This document shows positions 42,644-55,765 of a stretch of 64,000 bases of DNA, piece after piece. The number at the start of each line of letters is the position of its first letter. The stretch's first letter is position 1. The position numbers and the translations under genes were made by a program. The DNA is from Palsa-504 sp963800415 (GTDB lineage: Bacteria; Actinomycetota; Actinomycetes; Streptosporangiales; Streptosporangiaceae). The stretch covers positions 164,018 through 228,017 of the forward strand of contig CAWDBS010000058.1 in the NCBI GenBank assembly GCA_963800415.1. Reading direction: 5' to 3'. Below the pieces are notes generated by a model that was given only the letters and a program-made list of their open reading frames with translations, was not told the DNA's origin and did not search any database.

Positions 42644-43396
42644 TTATCCGGATGCCGGGTCCGGCTCGGGGCTGTACTGTTCGGGGCCGGGCTGGTAGCG
42701 ATAGCCCATGCCAGGTTCGGTGATCAGCCAGTGCGGCCGGGCCGGGTCCGGTTCGAGCTTGCGGCGCAGCTGAGCCATGTACAGCCGCAGGTTGCCGGTG
42801 GCGTCGGCGTACCCCGGCCCCCACACCTCGGTCAGCAGCTGGTTGCGGCTGAGCAGCTTGCCCGGGTTCCTGAGCAGCACTTCGAGCAGGTGCCATTCGG
42901 TCGGGGTGAGCCTGATGCCATCGGCCTGAGCCGGAGTTCCGCCGCCCGCCGGGACAGGGGCTTGCCGGGTGACGCGCTTGGCGGCCAGGTCGACGACCAG
43001 GTGGCCAAGCTGGATCCTGGGCAGGTCCTCGGCGGTCCCGGTGCGCCGGACCGCGGCCCGCATGCGGGCAAGCAGTTCCTCGACCCCGAACGGCTTGGTC
43101 ACATAGTCATCGGCGCCGGCGTCGAGCGCCTCGACCTTGTCCACACTGTCGGCCCGGCCGGACAGCACGATGATGGGCGCCTTCGTCCAGCCGCGCAAGC
43201 CCTGGATCACCTCCACGCCGTCCAGGTCGGGCAGGCCCAGGTCGAGGATCACCAGGTCGGGCGGATAGCGGCCGGCCACCTCGAGCGCCTCGGCCCCGGT
43301 GGCGGCGACGTGCACGTCGTAGTCGCGTACCCTCAGGTTGATCCGCAGCGCCCGAAGGATCTGCGGTTCGTCGTCGACGACAAGCACCCGCGTCAC
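42644..43396 (-). CDS. kdpE: KdpE-type response regulator, locus 1
   Basis: OmpR/PhoB-class regulator of 250 residues. The receiver domain has VLVVDDEPQILRAL, phospho-Asp in LVILDLGLPDLDG near residue 52 and Lys in YVTKPFG near 101. The winged helix ends with LITEPGMGYRY. GTG 43396 overlaps the kdpD stop (GTGA) and fits the family N-terminus; the longer frame adds shadow residues. It pairs with the adjacent kdpD1 to control potassium-ATPase genes. It appears intact although kdpD1 is frameshifted. Confidence 0.88.
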   Translation of the reverse strand: MTRVLVVDDEPQILRALRINLRVRDYDVHVAATGAEALEVAGRYPPDLVILDLGLPDLDGVEVIQGLRGWTKAPIIVLSGRADSVDKVEALDAGADDYVTKPFGVEELLARMRAAVRRTGTAEDLPRIQLGHLVVDLAAKRVTRQAPVPAGGGTPAQADGIRLTPTEWHLLEVLLRNPGKLLSRNQLLTEVWGPGYADATGNLRLYMAQLRRKLEPDPARPHWLITEPGMGYRYQPGPEQYSPEPDPASG

Positions 43397-46126
43397 TGGC
43401 CTGTCCCCCCCGTGGCCTCGCGCTCCCGGTGGCCCGGCTCGCACTCGTAATCCGGCTCGGTGACGGCCGGCACCGACACCGTCATGGTCAGCCCGCCGCC
43501 CGGTGTGTCTTCGGCGGTGAGCGTCCCGCCCATCGCCTCGGTCAGCCCCCGCGACAGCGCCAGGCCGAGTCCCACGCCGGTGGTGTTGTCGGTGTCACCG
43601 AGCCGCTGGAACGGCACGAACATCCGGTCCTTGTCTGCCTCGGGTATGCCCGGGCCACGATCGACCACGCGCAGCTCCACCCGGTCGCCCAGTGCGCTGG
43701 CGGTCAGCAGCGGCGGCTTGCCCGCCGGTGAGTAGCGCAACGCGTTCTCGGTCAGGTTCACGATGACGCGCTCGAGGATGGCCGGGTCCACGTTGATCTC
43801 GGGCAGTGACTCTGGTATGTCCACCGTGATGCCCCGGGCGGCGGGGTCCAGGTTGTCCAGCGCGCGGGACACGATCTCTTCCAGGCCGGCCAGCCGCGGG
43901 AACAGGGACAGCGCGCCGGCCTGCAGCCTGCTCATGTCCAGCAGGTTATCGACCAGGTGAGTCAGCCGGTCCAGGGACTCGTCCGCCGTGGCGAGCAGTT
44001 CGTCGTGGTCTTCGGCCGCCCAGTTCACCTCCGGCGACCGCAGGCTGGTCACGGCCGCCTTGGCGGATGCCAGCGGCGTGCGCAGGTCGTGGCTGACCGC
44101 GGCGAGCAGCGCGGTCCGCATCCGGTCGGCGGCCGCGATCGGCTTGGCCGCCTGGGCCTCGGCGGCCAGCCGCTGCTGGTCGAGCGCGACGGCCGCGTAG
44201 GAGGCAAACGCGCCGAGCACGCGGCGGTCCGCGGCCGGCAGCGGCAGGCCGCGCAGGGCCAGCAAGAGCGAGTCGGCGACCGGCACCTCCACATCCGCCT
44301 CGTCCGGCTGGGTGACGGCGGGTTCACCGCGGCTGGCCACGACGTGCCAGGCGCCGGGTACGCCCCGGATCCGGCCGGTGGAGGCGTCGGCGGGCTGCTG
44401 TCCGTCCGATGACGTGCACTCCAGCAGCGTGACCGAATCCATGCCGAATGCTTCCCGGACCCGGTCGAGCAGCGCGCTGAGTCCCTGCTGGCCGCGCAGT
44501 ACGCTGCCGGCCGTGGTAGCCAGCAGTTCCGATTCCGCGTTGGCCCGCGCCGCCTGCGTGGTGCGCCGGGCCGCGATGTCCACCACCCGGCTGACCAGCA
44601 GCGCGACGACGACGAACACGCCGAGCGCGAGGGCGTTATTCGCCTGCGAGATCGTCCACTGGTGAATAGGCGGGGTGAAGTAATAGTTGAGCAGCAGCGA
44701 GCCGATGATGGCGCCGAGCACGGCGGGGGCGAAGCCGCCGACCAGTGCGACCAGGATCACCGCGACGAGGAACATCAGCACGTCACTGGTCAGGTTGAGC
44801 CCGTTCCGCAGACTGGCCAGGACGACGGTCAGGGCCGGCGACAGCACGGCGGCCAGCACGTACCCGGCCAGCTTCCGGCGCGGCGCGATCGCGCCGCGGG
44901 CCCGCGGCAGCAGGCCTCGGCCCCGGCCCATATGCCCGTGAGTGACGATGTGCACGTCGATGTCGCCGGAGCCGCGGATGGTCCGGGAACCGATGCCAGG
45001 GCCGGTGAGCATCGCGGCCAGCCACGACCGGCGGCTGGCCCCGAGCACGAGCTGGGTCGCGTTCTCCGCCCGGGCGAAGGTGAGCAGGGCTTCCGAGATG
45101 TCGTCGCCGACGACCTGGTGATAGGTGCCGCCCACCGATTCGACCAGCCGCCGCTGGCCGGCCAGGGCGGCCGGATCGGCGCCGGTCAGGCCGTCGGACT
45201 TGGTGACGTGCACCGCCAGCAGGTCGCCGCCCGCGGACCGGGCGGCGATCCGCGCGGCCCGCCGTGATCAGCGTCTTGCCTTCCGGGCCGCCGGTGAGCG
45301 CTACCACCACCCGCTCCCTGGCCTCCCAGGCGCCCTGGATCTTGTGCTCGGTGCGGTAGCGCTGCAGGCCCTCGTCCACCTTGTCGGCCAGCCAGAGCAG
45401 GGCCAGCTCGCGCAGGGCGGCGAGGTTCCCGCTGCGGAAGTAGTTGGTGAGCGCCGCGTCGATCTTCTCCGGCGGGTAGATATTCCCGTGCGCCATCCGG
45501 CGGCGCAGCGCCTCGGGCGTCATGTCGACCATCTCGACCTGGTCGGCCGCGCGGACGATCGCGTCCGGCACGGTTTCCCGCTGTGGCACGCCGGTGATCT
45601 TCTCGACCACGTCGTTGAGGGATTCCAGGTGCTGGATATTGACGGCGGAGATCACGTCGATCCCGGCGTCGAGCAGTTCCTCGATGTCCTGCCAGCGCTT
45701 CTCGTTGCGCGAGCCGGGGACGTTGGTATGCGCGAGCTCGTCCACGAGGGCGATTTCCGGCCGGCGGGCGAGCACCGCGTCCAGGTTCATTTCCTCGAAG
45801 GTCGACCCACGGTACTCCAGCCGGGCCCGGGGTACGGTTTCCAGGCCGTCGAGCAGCGCGCTGGTCTGCGGGCGCCCGTGCGCCTCGGCGAACCCCACGA
45901 CGACGTCGGCGCCGCGCTCGGCGCGGCGGTGCCCCTCGCCGAGCATGGCGTAGGTCTTGCCCACGCCGGCCGCGGAACCGAGGTAAATCCGCAGATGGCC
46001 CCGTCCCGGCCGGCCCGCGGCGCTGCCATCGGCAGCCGGGCTGCCAGACGCCGCCGGCCGCGGCGAGGCCGCCGAGCCGTTCTGGTCCGGCCTACCGGAC
46101 GCTATCCGGCCGTCGCTGTCAGCCAT
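43393..46126 (-). pseudogene. kdpD: Sensor histidine kinase KdpD, frameshifted, locus 1
   Basis: Potassium/turgor sensor kinase. The N-terminal KdpD domain (from 46126) has GSAAGVGKTYAMLGEGHRRA, DELAHTNVPGSRNEKRWQD and NIQHLESLNDVVEKIT. After a usp-like domain come four membrane segments (DUF4118), a GAF-like region, the H-box AAVSHDLRTPLASAKA and the ATP-binding DRGPGIPEADKDRMF. The frame breaks near 45265: EGKTLI should continue RRAARIAARSAGG, and removing one base restores it. The two pieces would be about 290 and 600 residues. An intact protein would be about 910 residues. The break could be an error, but other genes of this locus are also damaged. Confidence 0.83.
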
Positions 46127-46260
46127 TTCCGGCCTGTTCCTTCTCCGCCATCTAGCCAGCCTGCTCTCTTAGCCGCTGGCCTCCATTGTGAAGCAAAGCC
46201 TCCAGGACAGGAATTCCGCACGTCAGCACGGCCGGGCGACGCCTATGGCCCGGCCCTGTT

Positions 46261-47993
46261 CTACCCGACGATACGCTCGCCGATCGGGCCGAGGATTAGC
46301 ATGGGGAAGTAGATCAGGCCGCCGACGATCACGATCACGCCGAGCAGGAACGCCACGAAGGTCGGGCCGGCGGTGTCGAGCGTGGCCCTGGTGCGGGCGT
46401 GCACGCGCGCCCCGGCGAGCGAGCCGGCGATGGCCAGGGCCAGCACGATCGGAGCGAAACGCCCGATGAGCATGGCCAGGCCGAGGGTCGTGTCGTACCA
46501 CGGCGTGTTCGCCGCGAGCCCGGCGAAGGCGGAGCCGTTGTTTTGCGCCACCGAGGCGTAGGCGTAGGTGACCTCGGTCAGGCCGTGCAGGCCGGGGTTG
46601 AGAACCGAGCCGGTGCCGGCCGCGATCACCAGGCAGGTGCCGCCGAGGATGAGGACCGTCGTGGGGATGGCCAGCACGTAGGCGAGGATGAGCTTCATCT
46701 GCGGCGCGCGGATCTTCTTGCCGAGGAATTCCGGGGTGCGGCCGACCATCAGGCCGGCCACGAACACGGCCAGCAGTGCGAGCACCAGGATGGTGTAGAG
46801 ACCGCCGCCGTCACCGCCCGGGCTGATCTCGCCGAGCAGGATCCCGGCGAACGCTCCCGTGCCTCCGACCGGGGTGTAGCTGTCAAGAGCCGAATCGGTG
46901 GCGCCCGCCGTCGTGCCCATGGTCCCGACGGTCATGAGCGCCGAGCCCTCCGGGCCGAACAGGGTCTGCTTACCCTCCATGTTCCCGCCGGGGCTGACGC
47001 TGCTCGCCGCCTGGGACACCGACGCCGGCAGCAGATGGTTACCGTGCAGTTCGGCCTGCATCGAGACCAGAGTGTGGCCGAGAAGATGATGACCATGACC
47101 GCGACGATGGCGTGCCCTTGCCGCGGCCTGCCGATGAGTCGGCCGAACATGAAGACGATGGCGAACGGCAGCACGATGACAAGCAGAAGGTCGAACATGT
47201 TCGTGAACGCGGTGGGGTTCTCGAACGGGTGGGCGCCTCCGGCACCGTAGAAGCTGCCGCCGTTGGTGCCCAGCAGCTTGATGACCTCCATCGAGGCGAC
47301 CGGGCCGCCGGGAATGGTCTGGGTGCCGCCCGCGAGCGTCGCGGCGGTGCGGAAGCCGCTGAAGGTCTGCACCGCGCCCTGGCTCACCAGGACCAGCGCG
47401 GAAAGGATGGATATGGGCGCGAAGACACGCACCAGGCTCCTGGTGAGATCCACCCAGAAGTTGCCGATGGAGCGCGTCTTTCCGGTTATGCCGCGGACGA
47501 CGGCCAGTGCCACCGCCAGCCCGATGCCGGCCGCGGTGAACTGCGCGACCACCAGCCCGGCCATCTGGGTGAGGTAGCTGGCCTGGGTCTCTCCCTCGTA
47601 CACCTGCCAGTTGGTGCCGGTGATGAAGCTGATGGCGGTGTTGAAGGAAAGAAGCGGCGACATGCCCTTCGCGTGCGTCGGGTTCAGCGGCAGCACCCCC
47701 TGCAGCCGCAAGATCAGGTAGAGCAGGAGCGTGGACGCCAGGCCGAAGGCGAGCACCGCGAGGGCGTAGGCGCGCCAGGTCCAGCTGCTTTCCGGGTCGA
47801 CGCCGAGGACCCGGTACACCAGCCGCTCGACCGGCAGGAACACGCGGTCCCCCGGCGCGCGGTGGCCGGCGGCGCTGTTTCCGGAAGCGCTGCCGCCGCT
47901 GAACGTCGCCGCCAGGTAGCGGCCGAGCAGCGGGGCGGCGATCGCGGTCACCGCGGCGACGAACAGCAGCTGTTCCCATCCAGGGGCGCTCAT
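46261..47993 (-). pseudogene. kdpA: Potassium-transporting ATPase subunit A, frameshifted, locus 1
   Basis: KdpA is the potassium-channel-like subunit of the KdpFABC pump. Start ATG 47993 overlaps the kdpC1 stop. Selectivity-filter-type segments are present: TGTNWQVYEGETQASYLTQM, GTNGGSFYGAGGAHPFENPT and NNGSAFAGLAANT. The frame breaks near 47070: VMVIIFSATL should continue VSMQAELHGNHLLPASV, which lies in another frame, with a net change of two bases. The intact protein would be about 577 residues. In this locus kdpA follows kdpC, unlike the usual kdpFABC order. Confidence 0.83.
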
Positions 47994-48749
47994 GTCAGGC
48001 CATCCAGTGCGAGGTTGAGCTTGAGGACGTTGACCGCGCGCTCGCCGAGGAAACCCCATTGCCGGTCCTGGGTGTAGCGGTGCACGAGGGTGATCACCTG
48101 GCTGGCCGGCAGGTGCCGCGCCCGGGCGACCCGCTGCGCCTGGTCCAGGGCGTTTTGCAGGAGATATCGGGATCAAGCCCGGACCCGGACGCCGTCACCG
48201 CGTCAACGGGCACCGAGGCGTCGGCTGGCAGCCCGTTGAACTGCCGGTAGGCGATGGCGCGGGCCGGGATGGTGTTCGGGTCACAGACGTATCCGCCGCT
48301 GCTGGTCTTCGCGTATTTCCGGCCGGGCGACGGGCTAGTCACCGGGTTTCCCTGCGGATCGGACGCGGACGCGAAGGGATTTCCCGCCGACGGCTCGCCG
48401 TTCAGGCCCACCGTGTTCACGCCCGGGACGAATCCGATGAGCAGCGGGTTCGACGGCCCGAGGTTGGTCGCGCCGCTGCTGCTCCCGTCGTACCCGGCCC
48501 CGCAGCTGAGGGACGCGGCTGGAAGTACCGTGGCAGCGAGTTGCCCTCGCTGTCGGTGAACCCCTGCCCGAGCAGCGCGGACCCGACCAGCTTGCCGTGG
48601 GAGTAGACGAGCGAGCCGTTCGCCTGCTTGTGGAAGAGCAGCTGGGACAGGCCGGTGACGACGAGCGGATAGAGGAATCCGAAGGCGAGCGTCACGGCGA
48701 GGAGCATGAGGATGCTGGCGGTGAGCTGCCGGAAGATAGCCGAGCGCAT
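47990..48749 (-). pseudogene. kdpC: Potassium-transporting ATPase subunit C, frameshifted twice, locus 1
   Basis: KdpC is the single-pass assembly subunit of the Kdp pump. The start region (AIFRQLTASILMLLAVTLAF, then SQLLFHKQANGSLV and YFQPRPSAAG) is normal. One base is missing near 48506; beyond it the sequence YDGSSSGATNLGPSNPLLIG continues in another frame. A second base is missing near 48163: DAVTASGSGLDPDIS should continue LQNALDQAQRVARARHLPAS. Two independent breaks in a short gene argue for real decay. Confidence 0.8.
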
Positions 48750-48750
48750 G

Positions 48751-50789
48751 TCAGTGCAGTCCGATCGCGGTCAGCAGGAGATCGAGGAGCTTGATGAACA
48801 CGAACGGGGCGATGATCCCGCCGACGCCGTAGATGAGGCCGTTCCGCCGCAGGATGGCGGCGCCGTCGAGCGGCCGGAACTTGACCCCGCGCAGGGCGAG
48901 CGGGATCAGCGCCGGGATGATGAGGGCGTTGTAGATCACGGCGGCCAGGATCGCCGTGTGCGGGTTGTCCAGGTGCATGATGTTCAGCACCCGCAGCTTC
49001 GGGTACACCACGACGAACATCGCCGGGATGATCGCGAATTACTTGGCCACGTCGTTGGCGATGGAGAAGGTCGTCAGCGAGCCGCGGGTGATCAGCAGCT
49101 GCTTGGCCACCTCGACGACCTCGATCAGCTTGGTCGGGTTGGAGTCCAGGTCGACCATGTTGCCGGCTTCCTTGGCCGCCTGCGTCCCGGTGTTCATGGC
49201 CAGCCCTACATCGGCCTGCGCGAGCGCCGGCGCGTCGTTGGTGCCGTCACCGGTCATCGCCACCATGTGCCCGCCGCGCTGCTCGCGCCGGATCAGCGCG
49301 AGCTTATCCTCGGGCGTGGCCTCGGCCAGGAAGTCGTCGACGCCGGCCTCCGCGGCGATGGCGCTGGCGGTGAGGGGATTGTCACCGGTGATCATCACCG
49401 TCCGGATGCCTATGTCGCGCAGCTGGCGGAACCGCTCGGTCATGCCTTCCTTAACCGTGTCCTTCAGGTGGATGACGCCGAGGACCCGCGGGCCGTCCGC
49501 GACCACCAGGGGCGTTCCGCCGCCGCCGGCGATCCGTTGCACCACCGGAGCCAGGTCATGCGGAATGGTTCCGCCAGCGTCCTCCACGCAGCGCCGTACC
49601 GAGTCGGCGGCCCCTTTCCTGACCCGCCGTGGCCCGAGGTCGATGCCGTTTCCGGCGGGACGAGCGGGTAGCGGGATTCCGCCAAGTCGACGATCGAGCG
49701 GCCCTCGGGTGTCTCGTCGGCCATGCTGGACAGGTAGGCCGCCTCGCCCAGCTCACGCTCGGTGACGCCCGAGACGGGGATGAACTCGGCGGCCATCCGG
49801 TTCCCGTAGGTGATGGTGCCCGTCTTGTCGAGCAGCAGCGTGGAGCAGTCTCCGGCCGCCTCGACCGCTCGCCCCGACATGGCCAGCACGTTCCGCTGCA
49901 CCATCCGGTCCATGCCGGCGATGCCGATCGCGGAGAGCAGGCCGCCGATCGTGGTGGGGGCCAGGCAGACGAACAGTGCGACCAGGGCCGCCGTGGACTG
50001 GATGGCTTTGTCGTAGATGGCCATCGGCTGCAGCGTGACCACCGCCACCAGCAGGATCAGCGTCAGCCCGGCGATCAGGATGTCGAGCGCGATCTCGTTC
50101 GGCGTCTTCTGCCTACTCGCCCCCTCGACCAGGGCGATCATCCGGTCGAAGAACGTCTCGCCTGGGTTGGAGGTGATCTGGACCACGATCCGGTCGGACA
50201 GGACGACCGTGCCGCCCGTCACCGCGCTGCGGTCACCGCCCGACTCCCGGATCACCGGCGCCGACTCGCCCGTGATCGCCGACTCGTCGACGACGGCCAT
50301 CCCCTCCACCACGTCGCCGTCGCCCGGGATGACCTGCCCGGCCGTGACCACGCACAGGTTGCCGGCCAGCAGCTGGGTCGACGGGATCTCGTCGGTGCCG
50401 CCGTCTTGCCTGAGCAGGTGGGCGACGGTTTCCTGGCGGCCACGGCGCAAGGTGTCGGCCTGCGCCTTTCCCCGGCCTTCGGCAACCGCCTCGGCGAAGT
50501 TGGCGAACAGCACGGTCGCCCACAGCCACAGCGTGACCAGCCCGACGAACACGTCAGGCCGGCTGAGGAACTCGACCGAGGTGATCACGCTGCCGATCTC
50601 GACCACGAACATCACGGGGACGCGGATCATCCTGCGCGGATCGAGCTTAATGAACGCTTGGCCGGCGGCGCGGCGCATGATTGACGGCTCGAACGACGAG
50701 GCGGTCGGCCGGGTGCGGACCTTCGGCGGCCGGGCGTGCGCCTGCGGCGCGGCCGGAGCCTCCGGGGCGGGGACGGCACGCTCGGTCAT
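48751..50789 (-). pseudogene. kdpB: Potassium-transporting ATPase subunit B, decayed, locus 1
   Basis: KdpB is the P-type ATPase subunit. Retained motifs include VDESAITGESAPVIRESGGD, the phosphorylation site LLLDKTGTITYGN and MTGDGTNDAPALAQADVG. There are two lesions. Around 49648-49660 the frame shifts and about 20 residues are missing compared with kdpB2 (LAESRYPLVPPE joins GIDLGPRRVRKGAAD in another frame). At 49039-49041 a TAA replaces the Tyr codon of NDVAKYFAII; the downstream sequence stays in the same frame, so this is a nonsense substitution. The start ATG 50789 overlaps the stop of the small upstream gene. The damage is hard to explain by indel errors alone. Confidence 0.85.
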
Positions 50790-50929
50790 GCCCGCCCCCC
50801 GGGCTCGAGTTCGTCCCCGGCGTCGCTGTCCTCGCTGCTGCGGGCGATCATGCCATCCAGGACCCTGACCAGCAGGGCGGCCGCCGCGAAGAAGGCGACG
50901 ATGATGACGATGAGAATGATGTCAGTCAT
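50786..50929 (-). CDS. Small single-pass membrane protein upstream of kdpB1, 47 residues
   Basis: Starts MTDIILIVIIVAFFAAAALL, one hydrophobic segment, followed by an acidic tail. Its stop overlaps the kdpB1 start (ATGA). Tiny membrane proteins at this place are common in actinomycete kdp loci. It may stabilise the pump like KdpF, but this is inferred from size and position. Confidence 0.6.
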   Translation of the reverse strand: MTDIILIVIIVAFFAAAALLVRVLDGMIARSSEDSDAGDELEPGGRA

Positions 50930-50939
50930 GCCGGCCGCA

Positions 50940-51029
50940 CTAGAACCGCTCCGGCGTGAACATCGCGACGCCCAGGTAAATGAACACCGCGATGGAGATG
51001 GCGAGCAGGATGCCCACGACGACTGTCAT
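50940..51029 (-). CDS. kdpF: KdpF-like peptide, locus 1, 29 residues
   Basis: Single membrane segment (VVVGILLAISIAVFIYLG) ending in FTPERF, the same PERF end as the locus 2 peptide and typical of KdpF, the small subunit that stabilises the Kdp complex. The ATG is at 51029 and the next small gene starts 10 bp after its stop. It is the first gene of locus 1. Confidence 0.65.
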   Translation of the reverse strand: MTVVVGILLAISIAVFIYLGVAMFTPERF

Positions 51030-51188
51030 GGACTCACCAGATCCTTGATCCCGTGGAACAGGCCGGTTATGACGCTACGACTGCCCGTGCGGGATTCCGG
51101 AGATCCTGACAGGCTCCATGCGGTTTTGGCCTGACTCTAAGCGACTTCCTGCTGGCCGCGGCGATGGGCGGCGACCAGAATGGGAGCC
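51030..51188. promoter_or_regulatory. Divergent intergenic region between kdpF1 and the KdpD-domain gene
   Basis: This 159-bp spacer separates the minus-strand kdp locus 1 from the plus-strand KdpD-domain gene and should hold both promoters. No clear operator repeat was recognised. Confidence 0.4.
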
Positions 51189-52379
51189 ATGAGCATCCAC
51201 GCGGCGGACGGCCCAGCCGGCGGCGACGCCGAAGCGGTCGAGGCGGCTGGTCACTTCCGGATCTACCTCGGCGCGGCCGCGGGCGTCGGGAAGTCCTACG
51301 CCATGATCAACGAGGGTCATCGGCGGCAGCAGCGGGGCACCAACGTCGTCGTCGGGTTCGTGGAATGCCACGGCCGGCCGCTCACCGAGCAGCTGATCGG
51401 TGACCTGGAGGTCATTCCGCGCAAGGTGGTGGAGTACCGGGGCAGCCGCCTTGACGAGATGGACCTCGACGCGGTGCTGCGCCGACGGTCCGAGGTCGCG
51501 CTCGTGGATGAGCTCGCCCACACCAACGTGCCGGGATCAGGCCAGAACGAGAAGCGCTGGCAGGATGTCATGGAGATCCTCGCGGCGAGGATCGACGTCA
51601 TCACCACGGTCAACATCCAGCACCTGGAGAGCATCGCCGACGAGGTCGAGCACATGACCGGGGCCCGGGTCCGCGAGCGCGTGCCGGACTGGGTGGTGCG
51701 CAAGGCCGACCAGATCGAGCTGGTCGACTCGTCGCCGGAGCAGCTGCGCCGCCGGATGCTGCATGGCAACATCTACCCGAAGGCGAAGGTCTCCCAGGCG
51801 CTGACCAACTTCTTCCGCACCGACAACCTGATCGCCCTGCGCGAGCTGGCGCTGCGGTTCCTGGCCGACGAGACGGACGAAGACCTCCTGGAGCATTTGC
51901 GGCGGCGCGAATCCAGCGTCGTGTGGGAGACCTGTGAACGCGTCATGGTGGCCGTCACCGCGGGTCCCGGGGCCGACGCCCTGGTGCGGCGGGCGGCCCG
52001 GATGGCATCCAGGCTCAAGGGAGAACCCGACGTCGTCCACGTCACCGTCAGTGACGCGACCCGTCCGCAGAACCGCCAGGCGATCGAGAAGCTACGGGAA
52101 CTGGCGGCGGACGTCGGCGCCCGCTGGCACGAGATCCAGGACGACGATCCCGCGCGGGCCGTCGCCAGCTTCGCCCGGCGCCATCAGATCACCCAGATCG
52201 TGATCGGGGCCAGCCGGCGCAACCGGTGGCAACAACTGACCGGCGGCGGATCCAACGTGGTCCGGATCATCAGGGAGGCGGGCGCGTTCGGCATCGACGT
52301 CCACGTCATCGCCGGCCAGGGGGTGTCCCAGGTGAGAGCGGCCGCCGAGAGATCCGTGCGGAACACGGACGCCCCGTGC

Positions 52380-54176
<1,797 letters not shown>

Positions 54177-54289
54177 CTGAGCTCCCCTGGGGTAGTCCCG
54201 CTTCACATTTTGCGGCATACCCGGGCGACCGCGTATTGCCGATGGGCGGAAAGTCGCCAACCCGTTGAAGAGAGCTCGTAAATCACCGG

Positions 54290-55111
54290 TCACGGCTGGT
54301 AGCGGTACCCCATGCCCGGTTCGGTGAGCAGATGGCGGGGGCGCGCCGGATTGTCTTCCAGCTTGCGGCGCAGCCGAGCCATGTGAAAGCGGAGATAGTT
54401 GGTGCGCTGCTGGAACCCGGGTCCCCACACTCCGGTCAGCAGCTGCGCCGACCCGACCAGCTGGCCCGGGCGGCGCAGCAGGATTTCCAGGATCCGCCAC
54501 TCGGTGGGGGTGAGCCGGAGCGTCTCCCTTTCCCCGGGGCCCAGCTCGGAGCTCCCCGCCGAGCGCGCGGCGGGGCTGTCCCCTTCCCCGTACGCGGCCG
54601 CCCGCCTGACCTGATGCGCGGTGAGGTCGACGAGCCACTGGCCGACGCGATCGGCCCCGTGCGGCTGGCTCTGGCCCGCCTCTCCGTCGTCGCGGCGCAG
54701 CGCGGCCCGCAGCCGGGCGAGCAGCTCGGCCATCGCGAACGGCTTGGTCACGTAGTCGTCGGCGCCGACGTCCAGCGCGCCGATCTTGTCGCCGGGGCTG
54801 GTCCGGCCGGACAGCACGATGATCGGCGCCCGGTACCACCGGCGCAGTTCGACGATCACCTCGGTGCCGTCGATGTCGGGCAGGCCGAGGTCGAGGATGA
54901 TGGCGTCCGGCGGGCGGCTCGCGGCCAGGGCCAGCGCCTCCCGGCCGGTGCCCGCGCATCGCACCTCGTACTGCCTGGCCCGCAGGTTGATCCGCAGCGC
55001 GCGGACCAGGTCGGCCTCGTCCTCGACGATGAGAATTCCGTTCGGGTAATGCGGGCCCTCGGGCCCCGGCCGGGGATCTCCCGGCCGGGGCTCCGAGGCG
55101 GGCTCGGCCAT
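54290..55111 (-). CDS. kdpE: KdpE-type response regulator, locus 2
   Basis: OmpR-class regulator of 273 residues. An N-terminal Pro/Gly/Glu-rich stretch of about 24 residues precedes the receiver domain (ILIVEDEADLVRAL, phospho-Asp in AIILDLGLPDIDG, YVTKPFAMAEL). The DNA-binding domain ends in LLTEPGMGYRYQP. A Ser/Gly/Ala-rich insertion near residues 172-190 lengthens the linker. It follows kdpC2 by 7 bp and is clearly part of operon 2. No kdpD accompanies it, so it may rely on kdpD1 or on the sensor-domain protein nearby. Confidence 0.88.
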   Translation of the reverse strand: MAEPASEPRPGDPRPGPEGPHYPNGILIVEDEADLVRALRINLRARQYEVRCAGTGREALALAASRPPDAIILDLGLPDIDGTEVIVELRRWYRAPIIVLSGRTSPGDKIGALDVGADDYVTKPFAMAELLARLRAALRRDDGEAGQSQPHGADRVGQWLVDLTAHQVRRAAAYGEGDSPAARSAGSSELGPGERETLRLTPTEWRILEILLRRPGQLVGSAQLLTGVWGPGFQQRTNYLRFHMARLRRKLEDNPARPRHLLTEPGMGYRYQP

Positions 55112-55118
55112 CGGCGGC

Positions 55119-55760
55119 TCAGCTGCCTGACTTCGCGGACAGCTGGTCGAGCGCGATGTTCAGGTCGAGCACGTTCACCCCCGGCTCGCCGAGGAAGCCG
55201 AGCGTCCGGCCGTGGGTGTACTTGTCCACCAGCGCTTTGACCTCGGACACCGGCAGGTGCCTGGCCGCGGCAACCCGGTCGACCTGGATGGCCGCGTTCT
55301 GCGGCGAGATGTTCGGGTCGAGCCCGGAGCCGGACGCGGTCACCGCGTCAGGCGGGATCTGCGACACCGAGACGTGATCAAAGGCCGCGATGGCCTGCTG
55401 CCGCTGCTTGATCAGCTGGACCAGGTCCGGGTTGTTGGGCCCGAGGTTGGACGCCGCGGAGAAGCCCGGGTCGCAGCCGTAGTCCGTCTTGGACGTGGCG
55501 TCGACCGCATCCGACGGCCGGGGCTGGAAGTACTGCGGCAGCGGGTTGCCCTTGGCGTCGGTGAATTCCTGGCAGAGCAGGCTGGACCCGACGACCTTGC
55601 CGTTGAAGCTCGCCATCGAGCCGTTGGCCTGCTTGTGGAAGGCCAGCTGGGAGATGCCGACCATGACCGCGGGATAGATGAGCCCGCACAGCACGGTGAA
55701 CACCAGCAGGGTGCGGAACGCCGCGACGTGCTGCCTGACGAAGACGGGTAGGCGGTTCAT
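55119..55760 (-). CDS. kdpC: Potassium-transporting ATPase subunit C, locus 2
   Basis: A 213-residue single-pass membrane subunit. The N-terminal segment LLVFTVLCGLIYPAVMVGIS is followed by HKQANGSMASFNGKVVGS, YFQPRPSDAVD, ASNLGPNNPDLVQLI, DAVTASGSGLDPNISPQNA and the C-terminal VDKYTHGRTLGFLGEPGVNV, all typical of KdpC. The frame is intact. ATG 55760 is 5 bp after the kdpB2 stop. Confidence 0.92.
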   Translation of the reverse strand: MNRLPVFVRQHVAAFRTLLVFTVLCGLIYPAVMVGISQLAFHKQANGSMASFNGKVVGSSLLCQEFTDAKGNPLPQYFQPRPSDAVDATSKTDYGCDPGFSAASNLGPNNPDLVQLIKQRQQAIAAFDHVSVSQIPPDAVTASGSGLDPNISPQNAAIQVDRVAAARHLPVSEVKALVDKYTHGRTLGFLGEPGVNVLDLNIALDQLSAKSGS

Positions 55761-55765
55761 GCCGG

